Assembly: GCA_030827125.1 (NCBI GenBank)
Contig: JAURFD010000004.1
Span: 124,001 to 188,000 of the forward strand
Source: Candidatus Nanopelagicales bacterium
GTDB taxonomy: Bacteria; Actinomycetota; Actinomycetes; S36-B12
Reading direction: 5' to 3'
Length of the DNA stretch: 64,000 nucleotides
Part shown: positions 1-9,484 of the stretch, one piece after another
Numbering within the stretch: the stretch's first letter is position 1
How the letters are laid out: every line of letters begins with the position of its first letter
Translations under genes and position numbers: made by a program
Notes under the pieces: model-generated
Told to the model about the DNA's origin: nothing
The model's input: the letters and a program-made list of their open reading frames with translations, nothing else
Database searches by the model: none

Positions 1-1732
1 CGGTGGCGCGAAGCCGTCACTTCGCGCAAGGCCTGCTCCCACGACTGGGCACCCGCGCGCGTCGCCACCTGGTCGAGGTCCCCCACCACCGTCATGGACA
101 GCGACGGGCAGCGGCGAGCCAGCGTGCGCCACATCATGGGTGAGAGTTCCTGCGCCTCGTCAACGACGATGTGGCCGTAGATCCACTCCCGATCCATCGC
201 GGCACGCTCTGCCACCGAGAGAACCTCGCCGGGGCCGGCATAGCGATCGATGAGTTGGTCAGCGGAGACCCCCCGCGTCCCAGTCATTTCCAGGACCGAC
301 TGGGCGTAGTCAAGTTCGGCGCGACGCTCAGCATCGGCCGTCGCCTGCCGGCGCCGGTCGGCCTCATCATCCACTCCGAGACACTCCGCGGCTTCATCGA
401 GCAAGGGCACGTCGGCCGGAGTCCAGGCCGCACCCCGGTTGCGTTGAAGCAGAGCGCGCTCGTCAACGCTGAGATTCGGGGCTGCCTGCGCCAGGCGGTC
501 CGGATCCGCCCACAGATCCGCCAGCAGGCGCTCCGGGGTGACCGGCATCCACGCGAGGTTCACCTCACGCCGTACGTCCGCAGAATCGCGCAGATCCGCG
601 ATGAGCGCCTCCCGATGGTCGCCGAGTTCGACGTGCATGGCCTCGGCGAGTTGAGCCGCGAGCATGTCCAGCAAGGTGAGCGCGAATGTTCGTCTCGCGA
701 CATTGTGCGGACGGCGCGAGGAGCGCGCCCGGTCTCGGGCCGACTGAACCATCTGCGGTGTCATCGTCAGTTCGATTCCGCCGACATCGAGGATGCGCGG
801 TGCGCTTGGGATCCGCTGACGTGCACGCACCGCACGCGAAATCACGTCGGCCATGACCCGCCGACCCTTGATCTCTGCGATCTCATCGGGCTCCCAGGCA
901 CGAGCGTCCACCCCCGGATAGAGCTGCCCGGCCGTGCGCAGCACCGCGGCCGTCTCACCGAGTGCCGGGAGCACCTGACCGATGTAGTGGAGGAATATTC
1001 GGTTCGGTCCGACGATGAGCACGCCCGAACGACCGAGCTTCTCGCGATACGTATAGAGGAGGTACGCCGCACGGTGCAGAGCCACTACCGTCTTGCCGCA
1101 CCCCGGCCCGCCTTCAACGATGAGGACGTCGTCTAGGGGCGACCGCACGATCTGGTCCTGTTCCGCCTGCATGGTGGCGACGATGTCGTGCATGCGCCCG
1201 GTCCGTCGGGCTGCGAGTGCCGCCATGAGCACACCACCGCCCTGGACATCGTCGGCCGTGAAGCCCCCCGCTCCATCGGCCAGGGCTCCGAGATCGAGTA
1301 CGTCATCTTCAAGTGCGGTGACATCGCGGCCGCTGGTCACGATGTGCCGGCGGCGCACAACGCCACGCGGGTCAGCGGCCGTGGCCTGATAGAACGGCTC
1401 CGCTGCCGGCGCGCGCCAGTCGGTGAGCATGGGCTGCTGTTCATCGTCAGCCAGGCCAAGCCGACCGATGTAGCGCTGCCCACCGTCAGCGAGGTCGAGT
1501 CGGCCGAAGCACAGACGGGTCTCGGCTGCCTCAAGCGCTGCAAGTCGGTCTGTGTAGAGGCGGACGAAGGCGTCCTGCTCGGTCAGAGCTGCCGGGGTCC
1601 CCGCGGTCTGCTCCCGTTGGGCCCGCCGTAGATCGGCTCGGGTCCGCTCTCGCAAGGTGTCGAGTCGGTCATAGAGATGGGAAACAACGGCGCGCTCAGC
1701 GTCGAGTTCACGCTCACGGCCTTCCCCCACGA
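1..1732 (-). CDS. helR: HelR/HelD-family RNA polymerase-associated ATPase (3' part outside window)
   Basis: UvrD/Rep-like superfamily 1 ATPase of the HelR/HelD group, which binds RNA polymerase and removes stalled or rifampicin-bound enzyme from DNA (family knowledge). The sequence shows a coiled N-terminus rich in Glu and Arg (residues 1-75), a Q-motif (QDQIVR, about 191), a Walker A GGPGCGKT (207-214) and a Walker B-like VVDEAQE (about 524). The C-terminal helicase motifs lie beyond base 1. I chose the GTG at 1732-1730 because GGGAGG sits 4 nt upstream and the N-terminus then matches the family (REREL..ERAVVSHLYDRL). Specific assignment as HelR rather than another HelD paralogue is inference. 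Confidence 0.88.
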
Positions 1733-1848
1733 TGCCTCCCAGAAATCACGCGAGGATCGATCATGCCGCACGTGCGAGGGGATGGCGCGATGGGGTCCGA
1801 CTCGGCTCGAAGGTCGGCGGAAGAGCAAGAACTGTGGAAGGCCAAAAA

Positions 1849-2952
1849 CTAGGGAAGCGCGAAACTCCGCGCACTCCACTCGGCCCAGTCGAAGTTCCAC
1901 ATGGCCCCGGGGCCTTCATCCCAGTCGACTTCCGGGCCGGTGGTGTGCTGGATCACCGGATCGCCTTCGAAGGCGTTGTTGAAGAACCAGATCCCGTCTT
2001 CCATCGACATGTTGGTGCAGCCATGGGAGGTCGAGGCATAGCCGAGGTTGTAGAGGTTCCACGGCGCCGCATGCAGGTACTCACCACTCGGTGTCGTGCG
2101 CAAGGCATAGGGGACCATGACGTCATACGGCTCACGCGGTCCCGGGTTGACCATGCGCTTGACCTCGTAGCGCTCCAGGATCGCCTTGATTCCCGAGGTG
2201 GTCTCCCACCCCGGCTTGCCCAGGGAGACCGGCACCCTGCGGATGGTGATGCCATCACGCTTCACCTTGCCGACGAGTTTGCTGGAATTCATCTCGAAGG
2301 TGAGGGAGCGGCCAATGCGGAACTTCACCAGGGGATCGATGGTGGCCAGGTTGTGCTCGACCCAACTGAACTTGACCTTGACATCCATGTAGGACGGCCA
2401 GAATTCCGCTGGCCGGAAGGCCATGGTGCGATCATCGGGCCAACTCCACGCAGCCAGGCCCAGCGGCTTGCTTGTTTCCACGACCGCCGCCTGCTCCAAG
2501 AGCGCCTTCTGCTCGTCGGGAACGTCGTAGGCGAACTGGACGCGGATGACAATGCCAACACCGTAGAGACCCTTGGCCTCCTCGGGATACACGTCGGACA
2601 CGTACGCCGGATCGCCATCCCAGTCCAGGACATCGATGTCCGGAGTGTTCAGGCGAATCGGCTCAGCACCGAGCTGCTCCGACGACCACGCGGGGGTGAG
2701 GTCCGCCACCGCCTCCTGGACCGGTGAGGCCGGTTCGGCAGAAATCGTGCGCGGGGTGGGCGATGGAGAGGTCGTCGAGGCAACCGCGGCTGACTCGGTG
2801 AACGGCGTCGACAGGCCGAGGAAGACTCCGGCCGAGGTGACCATGAGGGCGAGCACCACGAATCCGGAGATCACCGCGACCAAGCGCAGCGATCCCCCCG
2901 TCCGGCCCTTTTGGGCGTGTCGACCCGCCACACCCCTATCTTGCCAAACCAC
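1849..2952 (-). CDS. L,D-transpeptidase (YkuD domain), membrane-anchored
   Basis: Peptidoglycan cross-linking enzyme forming 3-3 links outside the membrane. It has one N-terminal transmembrane segment (residues 24-46), a Ser/Pro/Thr-rich linker, an Ig-like middle region (about 100-190) and a C-terminal YkuD domain with the catalytic STSHGCTNMS motif (Cys about 312). The overall layout resembles mycobacterial Ldt proteins. An alternative GTG start at 2931 lies 6 nt after a possible -10 (CAAGAT, 2943-2938), which would make the mRNA leaderless; the transmembrane anchor is kept either way. It is transcribed divergently from the Lrp-type regulator. Confidence 0.9.
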   Translation of the reverse strand: MVWQDRGVAGRHAQKGRTGGSLRLVAVISGFVVLALMVTSAGVFLGLSTPFTESAAVASTTSPSPTPRTISAEPASPVQEAVADLTPAWSSEQLGAEPIRLNTPDIDVLDWDGDPAYVSDVYPEEAKGLYGVGIVIRVQFAYDVPDEQKALLEQAAVVETSKPLGLAAWSWPDDRTMAFRPAEFWPSYMDVKVKFSWVEHNLATIDPLVKFRIGRSLTFEMNSSKLVGKVKRDGITIRRVPVSLGKPGWETTSGIKAILERYEVKRMVNPGPREPYDVMVPYALRTTPSGEYLHAAPWNLYNLGYASTSHGCTNMSMEDGIWFFNNAFEGDPVIQHTTGPEVDWDEGPGAMWNFDWAEWSARSFALP

Positions 2953-3018
2953 CGATGCCGTGTGGCTGTTGGGGCCTGCGTGGCGAAGAACTTGTTACCG
3001 CACCGTGACCTTGACCGG

Positions 3019-3480
3019 ATGTGTCAGCCTTCTGGCGTGGACGATGAGATCGATCGGCGCCTGGTGACCCTGCTGGCCCGCGATGGACGACTGTCCTACG
3101 CCGAACTCGGCCGCGAGGTCGGCATGTCGACGTCGGCGGCTCACCAGCGGGTGCGCCGCCTGGAGCAGCGCGGCATCATCGCCGGCTACCGGGCGGTCAT
3201 CGATGCCCGGGCGGTCGGCCTCCCACTCACGGCGTTCATCGATCTCACTCCGCTCGACGCCTCCGCACCGGATGACATCCCGGATCGGGTCAGGGGCATC
3301 CCCGAGGTCGAGTCGTGCTGGTCAGTGGCCGGAGCAGCGTCCTACGTGCTGCGCGTCCAGGTGGGCGAACCGGCCGACCTCGAGGACCTCCTCGCGCGCA
3401 TCCGCGCAGCCGCGGCCGTCTCCACCCGCACCACGGTCGTGCTCTCCACGGCATTCGAAGGCCGTCCTCCCGCGGTGTGA
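3019..3480 (+). CDS. Lrp/AsnC-family transcriptional regulator
   Basis: Small amino-acid-responsive DNA-binding regulator. It has an N-terminal winged helix-turn-helix (DDEIDRRLVTLLARDGRLSY, then a recognition helix around MSTSAAHQRVRRLE) and a C-terminal RAM/ligand-sensing alpha-beta domain (VESCWSVAGAASYVLRV). The start is uncertain: ATG at 3019 or GTG at 3037, with no clear Shine-Dalgarno for either; the HTH begins right after 3037. It ends 8 bp from the convergent aldolase gene. Members usually autoregulate and control neighbouring amino-acid genes; the target here is unknown, with the adjacent PLP enzyme an obvious candidate (inference). Confidence 0.87.
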   Translation: MCQPSGVDDEIDRRLVTLLARDGRLSYAELGREVGMSTSAAHQRVRRLEQRGIIAGYRAVIDARAVGLPLTAFIDLTPLDASAPDDIPDRVRGIPEVESCWSVAGAASYVLRVQVGEPADLEDLLARIRAAAAVSTRTTVVLSTAFEGRPPAV

Positions 3481-3488
3481 CCCACGCT

Positions 3489-4526
3489 TTACGCCGACAT
3501 CTCCTCCGCAATCGCGGCGACGAACGCGTCGACATCCTCTGGTGTCGTGTCCCACGAACACATCCATCGCACTTCACCGGTCGCCTCATCCCAGGTGTAG
3601 AACCGGAAGCGCTCCTGCAATCGTGCGGTGACATCGGCTGGGAGGATCGCGAAGACCGCGTTGGCATCGACCCGGCGGAGGACATCGACTCCGGGTATCT
3701 CCCGAACACCACTCGCAAGCCGCTGTGCCATGTGATTGGCATGCGAGGCGTTGCGCAACCACAGGTCATCGCTGAGCAGAGCGGCCAATTGGGCGCTGAT
3801 GAAGCGCATCTTGCTCGCCAACTGCATGTCGGACTTGCGGACGAAGGGCACCGACTGGGTCAATTCGGGATTCAGCACGACGACAGCCTCGGCACCCATG
3901 GCTCCGTTCTTGGTGCCGCCGAAGGACACGGCGTCGACGCCCACGTCGGTCGTGATCGCACGGAGCGGGACGCCCAGCGACGCCGCTGCATTCGCGATGC
4001 GAGCGCCATCGAGGTGGACCCACAGTCCGTGCTCGTGGGCGCGCCGTACGAGCGCACCGAGATGCTCGACCGAGTACGCCGTGCCGAGTTCGGATGACTG
4101 CGTCACCGACAGTGCGGCCGGCTGCGCCCGGTGCACATCGCCCATGCGGTAGATCTGCGCATCGAGTTCGTCGACGGTGAGCAATCCATCACTGGTCGGG
4201 GCCAACCAGAGCTTCAGGCCAGCCACCTTCTCCGGCGCGCCGCCCTCATCCACATGGATGTGCGCGGTGTCGGTGCAGATCACGGCCTCCCAGGACCGGC
4301 ACATCGACTGCAGGGCTACGACATTGGCGCCGGTGCCGTTGAAGACCGGAAAGACCTCAGCGGACTCGCCGAAGTGGTGCCGCACCAGGTCCCGCAGCCG
4401 CGCGGTTTCCCGATCGTCGCCGTACGCGACATCGTGTCCCTCATTCGCAGCCACCATGGCCGCGAGGACCTCCGGGTGGATCCCGGCGTAGTTGTCGCTG
4501 GCGAACCCGCGCCACGTCTGGCTCAC
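3489..4526 (-). CDS. Low-specificity L-threonine aldolase-like / beta-eliminating lyase (PLP enzyme)
   Basis: Fold-type I PLP enzyme of the threonine aldolase family (threonine to glycine plus acetaldehyde). Visible features are the N-terminal FASDNYAG signature, the PLP-binding HLDGARIANA (Asp173) and the Schiff-base lysine in SFGGTKNG (Lys206). Its length of 345 aa is normal for the family. It is the last gene of an operon DUF6421-SDR-aldolase: its start is 1 bp from the SDR stop. This association suggests a dedicated pathway rather than general glycine metabolism, so the true substrate may not be threonine (inference). Confidence 0.88.
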   Translation of the reverse strand: MSQTWRGFASDNYAGIHPEVLAAMVAANEGHDVAYGDDRETARLRDLVRHHFGESAEVFPVFNGTGANVVALQSMCRSWEAVICTDTAHIHVDEGGAPEKVAGLKLWLAPTSDGLLTVDELDAQIYRMGDVHRAQPAALSVTQSSELGTAYSVEHLGALVRRAHEHGLWVHLDGARIANAAASLGVPLRAITTDVGVDAVSFGGTKNGAMGAEAVVVLNPELTQSVPFVRKSDMQLASKMRFISAQLAALLSDDLWLRNASHANHMAQRLASGVREIPGVDVLRRVDANAVFAILPADVTARLQERFRFYTWDEATGEVRWMCSWDTTPEDVDAFVAAIAEEMSA

Positions 4527-4527
4527 G

Positions 4528-5205
4528 TCACTCCTCGGTCAGGTCGACTCGCGCCCCATTGGCAACGGTGTCGCCCTCGAGTATTCCGCGGATGGCCAAA
4601 CCCAGCGCATCGACATCGGTATAGCCGGGGAAAGCACGGTCAGGCTCGGCAGCCCGCATGTCGGCGGTCACAAGGGCCTTGACGGCAACAATGACCGCGC
4701 GGGCGGAGGAGTCTGCGAACGAGTGGGCGAGGCCACCCATCCACGACTCAGCAGCCGCCTTTGCCGTCGCATAGGCGACGTTGCCCGCGGTGGGTCGGTG
4801 CGCCGCGGTACTGGAGACCATGACGTAGGCACCCTCGCTCGCCAGCAGGGCCTCGCGGAATCCCACCGACGTGACCCGCAACGTGCCGAAGACGCCGGGC
4901 GCGATCGCATTCCAGGCTGCGAGGGCATCGCGGTCCACCGAGGACGAACCCTGCCAGCCGCCCACGAGGTGAATGACGGTGTCCACCCGACCGTAGCGAG
5001 CGACGAGGTCATCGCACATCGCGGTCACGGAGTCGATATCCAGCAGGTCAGCGGTCACCGCTTCGCCCCCGATCGCGGCTGCCAGCGTCTGCGCTTTGCT
5101 GCTCCCGCGATCCACGACGACCACCTGGTGAGTGGCGGCCAAGGCTCTGGCGACACCTCCGCCACCGATGCCCGCGCCGAGGACGACGGCGACCGGGCGC
5201 GTCAT
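4528..5205 (-). CDS. SDR-family NAD(P)-dependent oxidoreductase of the DUF6421 cassette
   Basis: Short-chain dehydrogenase/reductase of 225 aa. The N-terminal Rossmann glycine motif GAGIGGGG (residues 10-17), the Ser132 region (VSSTAA) and the catalytic YATAK (Tyr145, Lys149) are present, so it should be active. The HLVGGW segment (79-84) replaces the usual NNAG. It overlaps the DUF6421 gene by 4 bp (ATGA) and is followed after 1 bp by the aldolase-like gene, so all three are probably translated from one mRNA. The substrate is unknown. Confidence 0.87.
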   Translation of the reverse strand: MTRPVAVVLGAGIGGGGVARALAATHQVVVVDRGSSKAQTLAAAIGGEAVTADLLDIDSVTAMCDDLVARYGRVDTVIHLVGGWQGSSSVDRDALAAWNAIAPGVFGTLRVTSVGFREALLASEGAYVMVSSTAAHRPTAGNVAYATAKAAAESWMGGLAHSFADSSARAVIVAVKALVTADMRAAEPDRAFPGYTDVDALGLAIRGILEGDTVANGARVDLTEE

Positions 5206-7280
5206 GCGGCAGTCCCGGTGATCCCCCGCGTGGACTCGACCGTGTCCGCGAGGGCCTTGCGCAGGGACTCGTAGAAGACGTTGAGCGGGAACTCATCCGG
5301 CAGAACGGCGTCAACGACGGCCCGCGGCTCCTCCGGCAACTCCTGAGCGCCACGGGACCACGTCGACTGCGGGTGCGGCGGCACCAGCGCACTGACGAAC
5401 TCATAGGCCGCGAGCCAGTGGCCGAGACGGGAACGATCAATGCCTTCGCGATAGAGCCTCTCCACCTCATCGCACAGGTCATTCATCGCCGGTTGCACAC
5501 CACGCCAATCGACCCGCAGCGTGTTGTCCGTCCATCGGATCACACCGCGACGATGCAGCCAGGCGAAGACGATCTGTCCAGCGAGGCCGTCGTAGTTGCG
5601 CACACGATCACCGGTAGTGGGGAAGCGAAACAGTCGATCGAAGAGGATGCCGATGCGCACGTACGGTGCGAGAACGACACCGGACTGCTCAAGCTTCTCA
5701 GTCTCCCGGAAGGTCGCCAGGTCGCAGCGGAGCTCCTCCAGGGCGTACATCCAGTAGGGCATTCGCTGCTTGATCATGAAGGGGTCAAAGGGGAGGTCAC
5801 CGTGGCTGTGCGTCCGGTCATGGACCAGATCCCACAGCACGAAGGTCTCCTGCGCGAGGCGCTGATCACGGAGCAGCATCTCGGCCTCCGGCGGCAGCGC
5901 CAACTGAAGCCGGTCCGCAGCAGCCCGCGAAACGCGACGGAATCGGGCTGCCTCACGATCGCAGAAGATGCCGCCCCAACTGAAGGCGACGGTCTCCCGC
6001 GTGGCAACAGTCTCAGGGAAGAGGACAGCGGAGTGGGTGTCGTAGCCGGAGGTGAAGCCGAGGAATTCAATCGGGACGAACGCGGCATTGTCATACGACG
6101 TGCGCTCAAGTTCGGCGATCCACTCCGGCCATACGGTGCGGATCGCCACTGCCTCGACCTGACGATTCGGATTGCCGTTCTGGGTGTACATCGGGAAGAC
6201 GGCAACATGCTCGACGCCGTCGCGTCGGTCGAGTTCGGGGTGGAACAGGCGCAGGGAATCTAGGAAGTCCGGGACGCCGAGTCCGGCGTCGCGCCAACGG
6301 GTGAAGTCCTGAACACATGCCTGCAGATAGTCGGCCTGGTGTGGAACGACTTGTTCAAGATCGGTCAACGCGGACGTGATTTCCGCGAGCGCTTGTTCGG
6401 CGACATCACGATCGCCGACGACCGAGCCATCCTTCGCCTGCTGCTCGCGCAGCTCCTCGACGGCCGTCGTCAGCGACGCCCACGCGGGACTGGCCGTGAT
6501 AGTGCTCTCGCAGGGGACTGCTCGATGGGCCGCTGGGCCCGCGGCCGTCCAGGTGACGAGTTGCTGCCAGAGACGGGCGTGGTCGAGGTCACCGATGGAG
6601 TCGTCACCAACGAAGTCGGAGTCCGCGGTCACGGCAACACGTCCCGCGCCGGCCTCGACGCCGGCGATGACGGGCGCGAGGGCCGGCGCCGCAGTGTCGG
6701 AGGTGCGGGCGAAGACGTGGGAATCGGCCGGCACCTTGAGATAGCCGGCTCGATAGACACAAGCGGCTTCGACACCGGCGAAGATGTCACTCCCACCCGC
6801 CGCCCCGAACTCCAGCAGCGGCCAGGTCGAGACGTCGTTGAATCGATGGATCGGATCCTGGACCGTGGCATTGACCACTTCGACGCCGAAGCGCTGTGCG
6901 ATGACGTCGAGATTGTTGCCGTACTTCGCCTGCTCGGTCTCCGCGAGAATGACCAGGCCGCCGCCCTGGCGCACGAAATTTTCGATGGTGGCGATCTCGG
7001 TGTCGGCGTACCAGGGGTCACCCTCGCCGACCGTGGCCTCCCACTCGTCGGTGGAGCAGTGCGGCAGCACCAGCACGTCCACGTCGGCCAACGTCACAGC
7101 CGTAATCGGGCCGGACACATGCGCATCCACCGAGCACCCCGCGGTCCGCAGGCGTTGTGCTGCCACGACGTAGGAGGAGTCCGCGGGGTTCGCCGGACTC
7201 ATGAGGGCGGCCACATCGGCGCGAGTAGACCAGGCCTGACGGTGACTCTCGTCGACGAGGACACGCAGGAGGGGACGCAT
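5202..7280 (-). CDS. DUF6421 family protein with N-terminal glutamine-amidotransferase-like domain
   Basis: The first about 270 residues look like a class-I-glutaminase/ThuA-like fold (VLVLPHCSTDEW, ENFVRQGGGLVILAE, then RVAVTADSDFVGDD). The rest matches the uncharacterised DUF6421 family as I remember it (FPMYTQNGNPN, GYDTHSAVLFPETVA). It carries a His-rich HDRTHSHGDLPFD motif (His487, His491, His493) that could bind metal. I chose the ATG at 7280 because AGGAG lies 5 nt upstream; a GTG 6 nt earlier is possible. It heads the operon with the SDR and aldolase-like genes. Function is unknown; the family is typically nearer 450 aa, so the N-terminal domain may be an added module. Confidence 0.8.
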   Translation of the reverse strand: MRPLLRVLVDESHRQAWSTRADVAALMSPANPADSSYVVAAQRLRTAGCSVDAHVSGPITAVTLADVDVLVLPHCSTDEWEATVGEGDPWYADTEIATIENFVRQGGGLVILAETEQAKYGNNLDVIAQRFGVEVVNATVQDPIHRFNDVSTWPLLEFGAAGGSDIFAGVEAACVYRAGYLKVPADSHVFARTSDTAAPALAPVIAGVEAGAGRVAVTADSDFVGDDSIGDLDHARLWQQLVTWTAAGPAAHRAVPCESTITASPAWASLTTAVEELREQQAKDGSVVGDRDVAEQALAEITSALTDLEQVVPHQADYLQACVQDFTRWRDAGLGVPDFLDSLRLFHPELDRRDGVEHVAVFPMYTQNGNPNRQVEAVAIRTVWPEWIAELERTSYDNAAFVPIEFLGFTSGYDTHSAVLFPETVATRETVAFSWGGIFCDREAARFRRVSRAAADRLQLALPPEAEMLLRDQRLAQETFVLWDLVHDRTHSHGDLPFDPFMIKQRMPYWMYALEELRCDLATFRETEKLEQSGVVLAPYVRIGILFDRLFRFPTTGDRVRNYDGLAGQIVFAWLHRRGVIRWTDNTLRVDWRGVQPAMNDLCDEVERLYREGIDRSRLGHWLAAYEFVSALVPPHPQSTWSRGAQELPEEPRAVVDAVLPDEFPLNVFYESLRKALADTVESTRGITGTAA

Positions 7281-7337
7281 GAGCACTCCTAGAAAGAGGG
7301 AATGTCCGAAATTCTAGGGGTAATCAGGAGGATCATT

Positions 7338-7357
7338 GGACTACGGGGCAATAGTCC
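7338..7357. promoter_or_regulatory. Operator-like palindrome upstream of the DUF6421 operon
   Basis: Perfect inverted repeat GGACTA-N8-TAGTCC about 58 bp upstream of the DUF6421 start. A possible -10 (TAGAAT on the minus strand, near 7317-7312) lies between the palindrome and the gene, so a bound protein could act near the -35 region. The symmetry is seen directly; the role as an operator is inference. Confidence 0.4.
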
Positions 7358-7416
7358 GTAATATTTCCTGTCCTCCCATGACCTGACCTCCTACCCGCCC
7401 ACTGCACACCGTACGA

Positions 7417-7439
7417 TTTCCGACCGTTGTGGTTGCTTC
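7417..7439 (+). repeat. Dispersed 23-bp repeat, solo copy
   Basis: TTTCCGACCG followed by TTGTGGTTGCTTC. It matches 57856-57878 at 21 of 23 positions and, inverted, 57894-57911 at 16 of 18. It lies in the 247-bp gap between the DUF6421 operon and the lipoprotein gene. The CGACCG at its start can pair with CGGTCG just downstream to form a 6-bp hairpin. Confidence 0.5.
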
Positions 7440-7520
7440 CGGTCGTGCAGAACCCCCCACCTCAGCCGCACAATCCCCGATGCGGGCGCGCCGACCAGGA
7501 AAATGGCGGGTCGGCGCACG

Positions 7521-7526
7521 TAGGAT
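7521..7526 (+). promoter_or_regulatory. -10 box of a leaderless promoter (lipoprotein gene)
   Basis: TAGGAT ends 7 nt before the ATG at 7534 and no Shine-Dalgarno is present, so transcription should begin at or next to the start codon. Confidence 0.5.
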
Positions 7527-7533
7527 CTGCGAC

Positions 7534-7920
7534 ATGAATACGACATTCCGCATTGCTGCCGCAGCTGCTTTGGCTGCCGGCTCCCTCGCCCTCGCCGCAT
7601 GCAGCGGCTCCTCGGACTCCAGCGACTCTGCCATCGGTGGTGGCTCGGCCGAGTGCACCGAGCAGATCATGGAGACCAACGCCGAAGGTTCGGCAAAGGC
7701 CGCTGGCCTCGAACTCATCGACACCAAGAGCTACGAGTGTGAGGACGGCTGGGCCATCGTCTTCGCCATCACCAAGTCTGGTGACATTGAGCAGACGACC
7801 GCCTTCGTCTACGAGGCTGAGGGTCCGGTGTGGGCTCAAAAGCAGCTGGATTCGCTGTGCAACGGCAACCCCGATGGCGCTCCGCAGGACATCATCGATC
7901 AGGCCTGCGCCCTGCGCTAA
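7534..7920 (+). CDS. Small lipoprotein of unknown function
   Basis: 128-aa protein with a classic lipoprotein signal peptide: a positively charged start (MNTTFR), a hydrophobic stretch and the lipobox LAAC (Cys around residue 23), followed by a Ser/Asp/Gly-rich spacer. The mature part is about 100 residues with cysteines (AECTEQ, SYECEDG, SLCNGN, QACALR) that probably form disulfides. It should be attached to the outer face of the membrane. I do not recognise a named domain. The start was chosen from the signal peptide and the -10 box 7 nt upstream. Confidence 0.82.
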   Translation: MNTTFRIAAAAALAAGSLALAACSGSSDSSDSAIGGGSAECTEQIMETNAEGSAKAAGLELIDTKSYECEDGWAIVFAITKSGDIEQTTAFVYEAEGPVWAQKQLDSLCNGNPDGAPQDIIDQACALR

Positions 7921-8018
7921 CCCCACGAATCCCCACGCCGAGTGGCGGGTCGTGTCGGTCTCTCACATCACGGGAGGCTGCATGGCTCGCCGCTCGGACT
8001 TTGTGGAAGCGCGAACGA

Positions 8019-9425
8019 TCACGTCCCGTGCGGCGTCGCGGGCCATGGCATGGCCTGCTCCAGTTCGAGAGCGATCGACAACAGCCGCGCCTCCTCACCG
8101 CGCGGAGCGCCCACCTGGACGCCGATCGGCAGTCCCTGGTCCGTGCGCGCCAAGGGCAGGGAGATCGCTGGCGCGCCGGTGACATTCTGCAGAGCGGTGA
8201 ACGAAGCGAATTGCAGGATGCGCACCAGTTGATCGTGCACCGGGACGTCAGGTCCGAGGCGGCCGATGGGCGGGGCCGGATGCGACACCACCGGAGACAC
8301 CACCACGTCGAAGCGTTCGTAGATCTCCTCCGGCTCGGCAGCAACGCGCTTGAGTCGACGGATGCTGCCGGGCACTCGGGCTGCCTGCTGCACGAACATC
8401 GAACTCAAGCCCTTGGTCAGCGTCTCGGTCTGCTTGCCGTCGAATCCCTTGCCGAAGATACGGGCGCCCGTCTTTTGCATCATGAAGGACAGGAAGGCCC
8501 AGTAGCGCAGGAAGTCACGACCGAACTGCTCGTCCAGATAGGGCGGAATCTCTTCGACCTCGTGGCCGAGGGCCTCCAGGGTGCGCCCGGCCGCGAGGAC
8601 GGCCTGGCACGTCTGCTCCTCGACCGCCAGCCCCGGCACCCCCTCGGTCATGACCGCGACGCGCAGTCGAGTCCGATCGGGTCGCACCACCATGCCAACC
8701 GCGGGCAGATCCGGATTGGTGAATCTGCGCTCGGACTCGGCGAAGAAGTACGCCGTATCCCGCACTGAGCGGGTGAGCACGCCTTGATTGACGATGTGGA
8801 TAGGCAGCGATTCCAGGTCGGCGCGATCGGGGAAGCGGCCCCGGGTCGGCTTCAAGCCGACGAGCCCGCACAGGGCTGCGGGGATGCGGATGGAGCCACC
8901 GCCGTCGTTCGCGTGAGCGATGGGCAGTGCGCCGGAGGCCACCAGCGCCGCCGAGCCACCACTCGATCCGCCGGTGGAGTGCCCCACATTCCAGGGGTTG
9001 CGTGTCGCACCGTACGTCGTGGACTCAGTGGTCGGCGTGAGACCGAACTCGGGCAGCGTCGTCTTGACCAGAGGATCGAATCCGAGGCCGCGGAAGTGGG
9101 CAACAAAAGGCATGTCCTGGCCAGCCAGGGTGCTCGGTGTCGCCGCGGAACCGTGTCTCGTGGGGTAGCCGGTGAGGTCCTGGTTGTCCTTCACGGCGGT
9201 GGGAATGCCGCGGAAAGGACCCTCAGTTGCCGGATCGAGATCAACATCGCACACGACCGGGTTCAGGTCACCGGTAGCCGCTGCGATCCGGGCACGGGCC
9301 GACTCCCGCAACTCGCCTGCTGACACCTCGCGACGCGTGAGCCGGTGCAGCAACTCCATGACGTCGTCGCTGCCCAGGGCGTCATCGGCGCGGACATCGA
9401 CCTGCACTTTGCTTCGGGACTCCAC
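8019..9425 (-). CDS. Amidase (amidase signature family)
   Basis: 468-aa serine amidase hydrolysing carbon-nitrogen amide bonds. The Ser-cisSer-Lys triad is visible: Lys79 in AVKDN, the glycine/serine-rich GGSSGGS (152-158) and the nucleophile in GGGSIRIP (Ser178). Substrate is not predictable; the family includes aryl-acylamidases, 6-aminohexanoate hydrolases and GatA-like enzymes, and no gatB/gatC lies nearby, so it is not the tRNA amidotransferase subunit. The GTG start at 9425 is preceded by TACGCT (9437-9432) with a 6-nt gap and no Shine-Dalgarno, so it looks leaderless. Confidence 0.9.
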   Translation of the reverse strand: MESRSKVQVDVRADDALGSDDVMELLHRLTRREVSAGELRESARARIAAATGDLNPVVCDVDLDPATEGPFRGIPTAVKDNQDLTGYPTRHGSAATPSTLAGQDMPFVAHFRGLGFDPLVKTTLPEFGLTPTTESTTYGATRNPWNVGHSTGGSSGGSAALVASGALPIAHANDGGGSIRIPAALCGLVGLKPTRGRFPDRADLESLPIHIVNQGVLTRSVRDTAYFFAESERRFTNPDLPAVGMVVRPDRTRLRVAVMTEGVPGLAVEEQTCQAVLAAGRTLEALGHEVEEIPPYLDEQFGRDFLRYWAFLSFMMQKTGARIFGKGFDGKQTETLTKGLSSMFVQQAARVPGSIRRLKRVAAEPEEIYERFDVVVSPVVSHPAPPIGRLGPDVPVHDQLVRILQFASFTALQNVTGAPAISLPLARTDQGLPIGVQVGAPRGEEARLLSIALELEQAMPWPATPHGT

Positions 9426-9484
9426 CGCAGCAGCGTAGCGGCGATTCTCGCCCCCTGGCCTGTTCCCGCAAGCGTCGCCGACCC

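Noticed and set aside
171-1136. Long plus-strand reading frame (321 codons) near the left edge
   Set aside because: It is antisense to helR, whose minus-strand frame carries the Walker A and B motifs.
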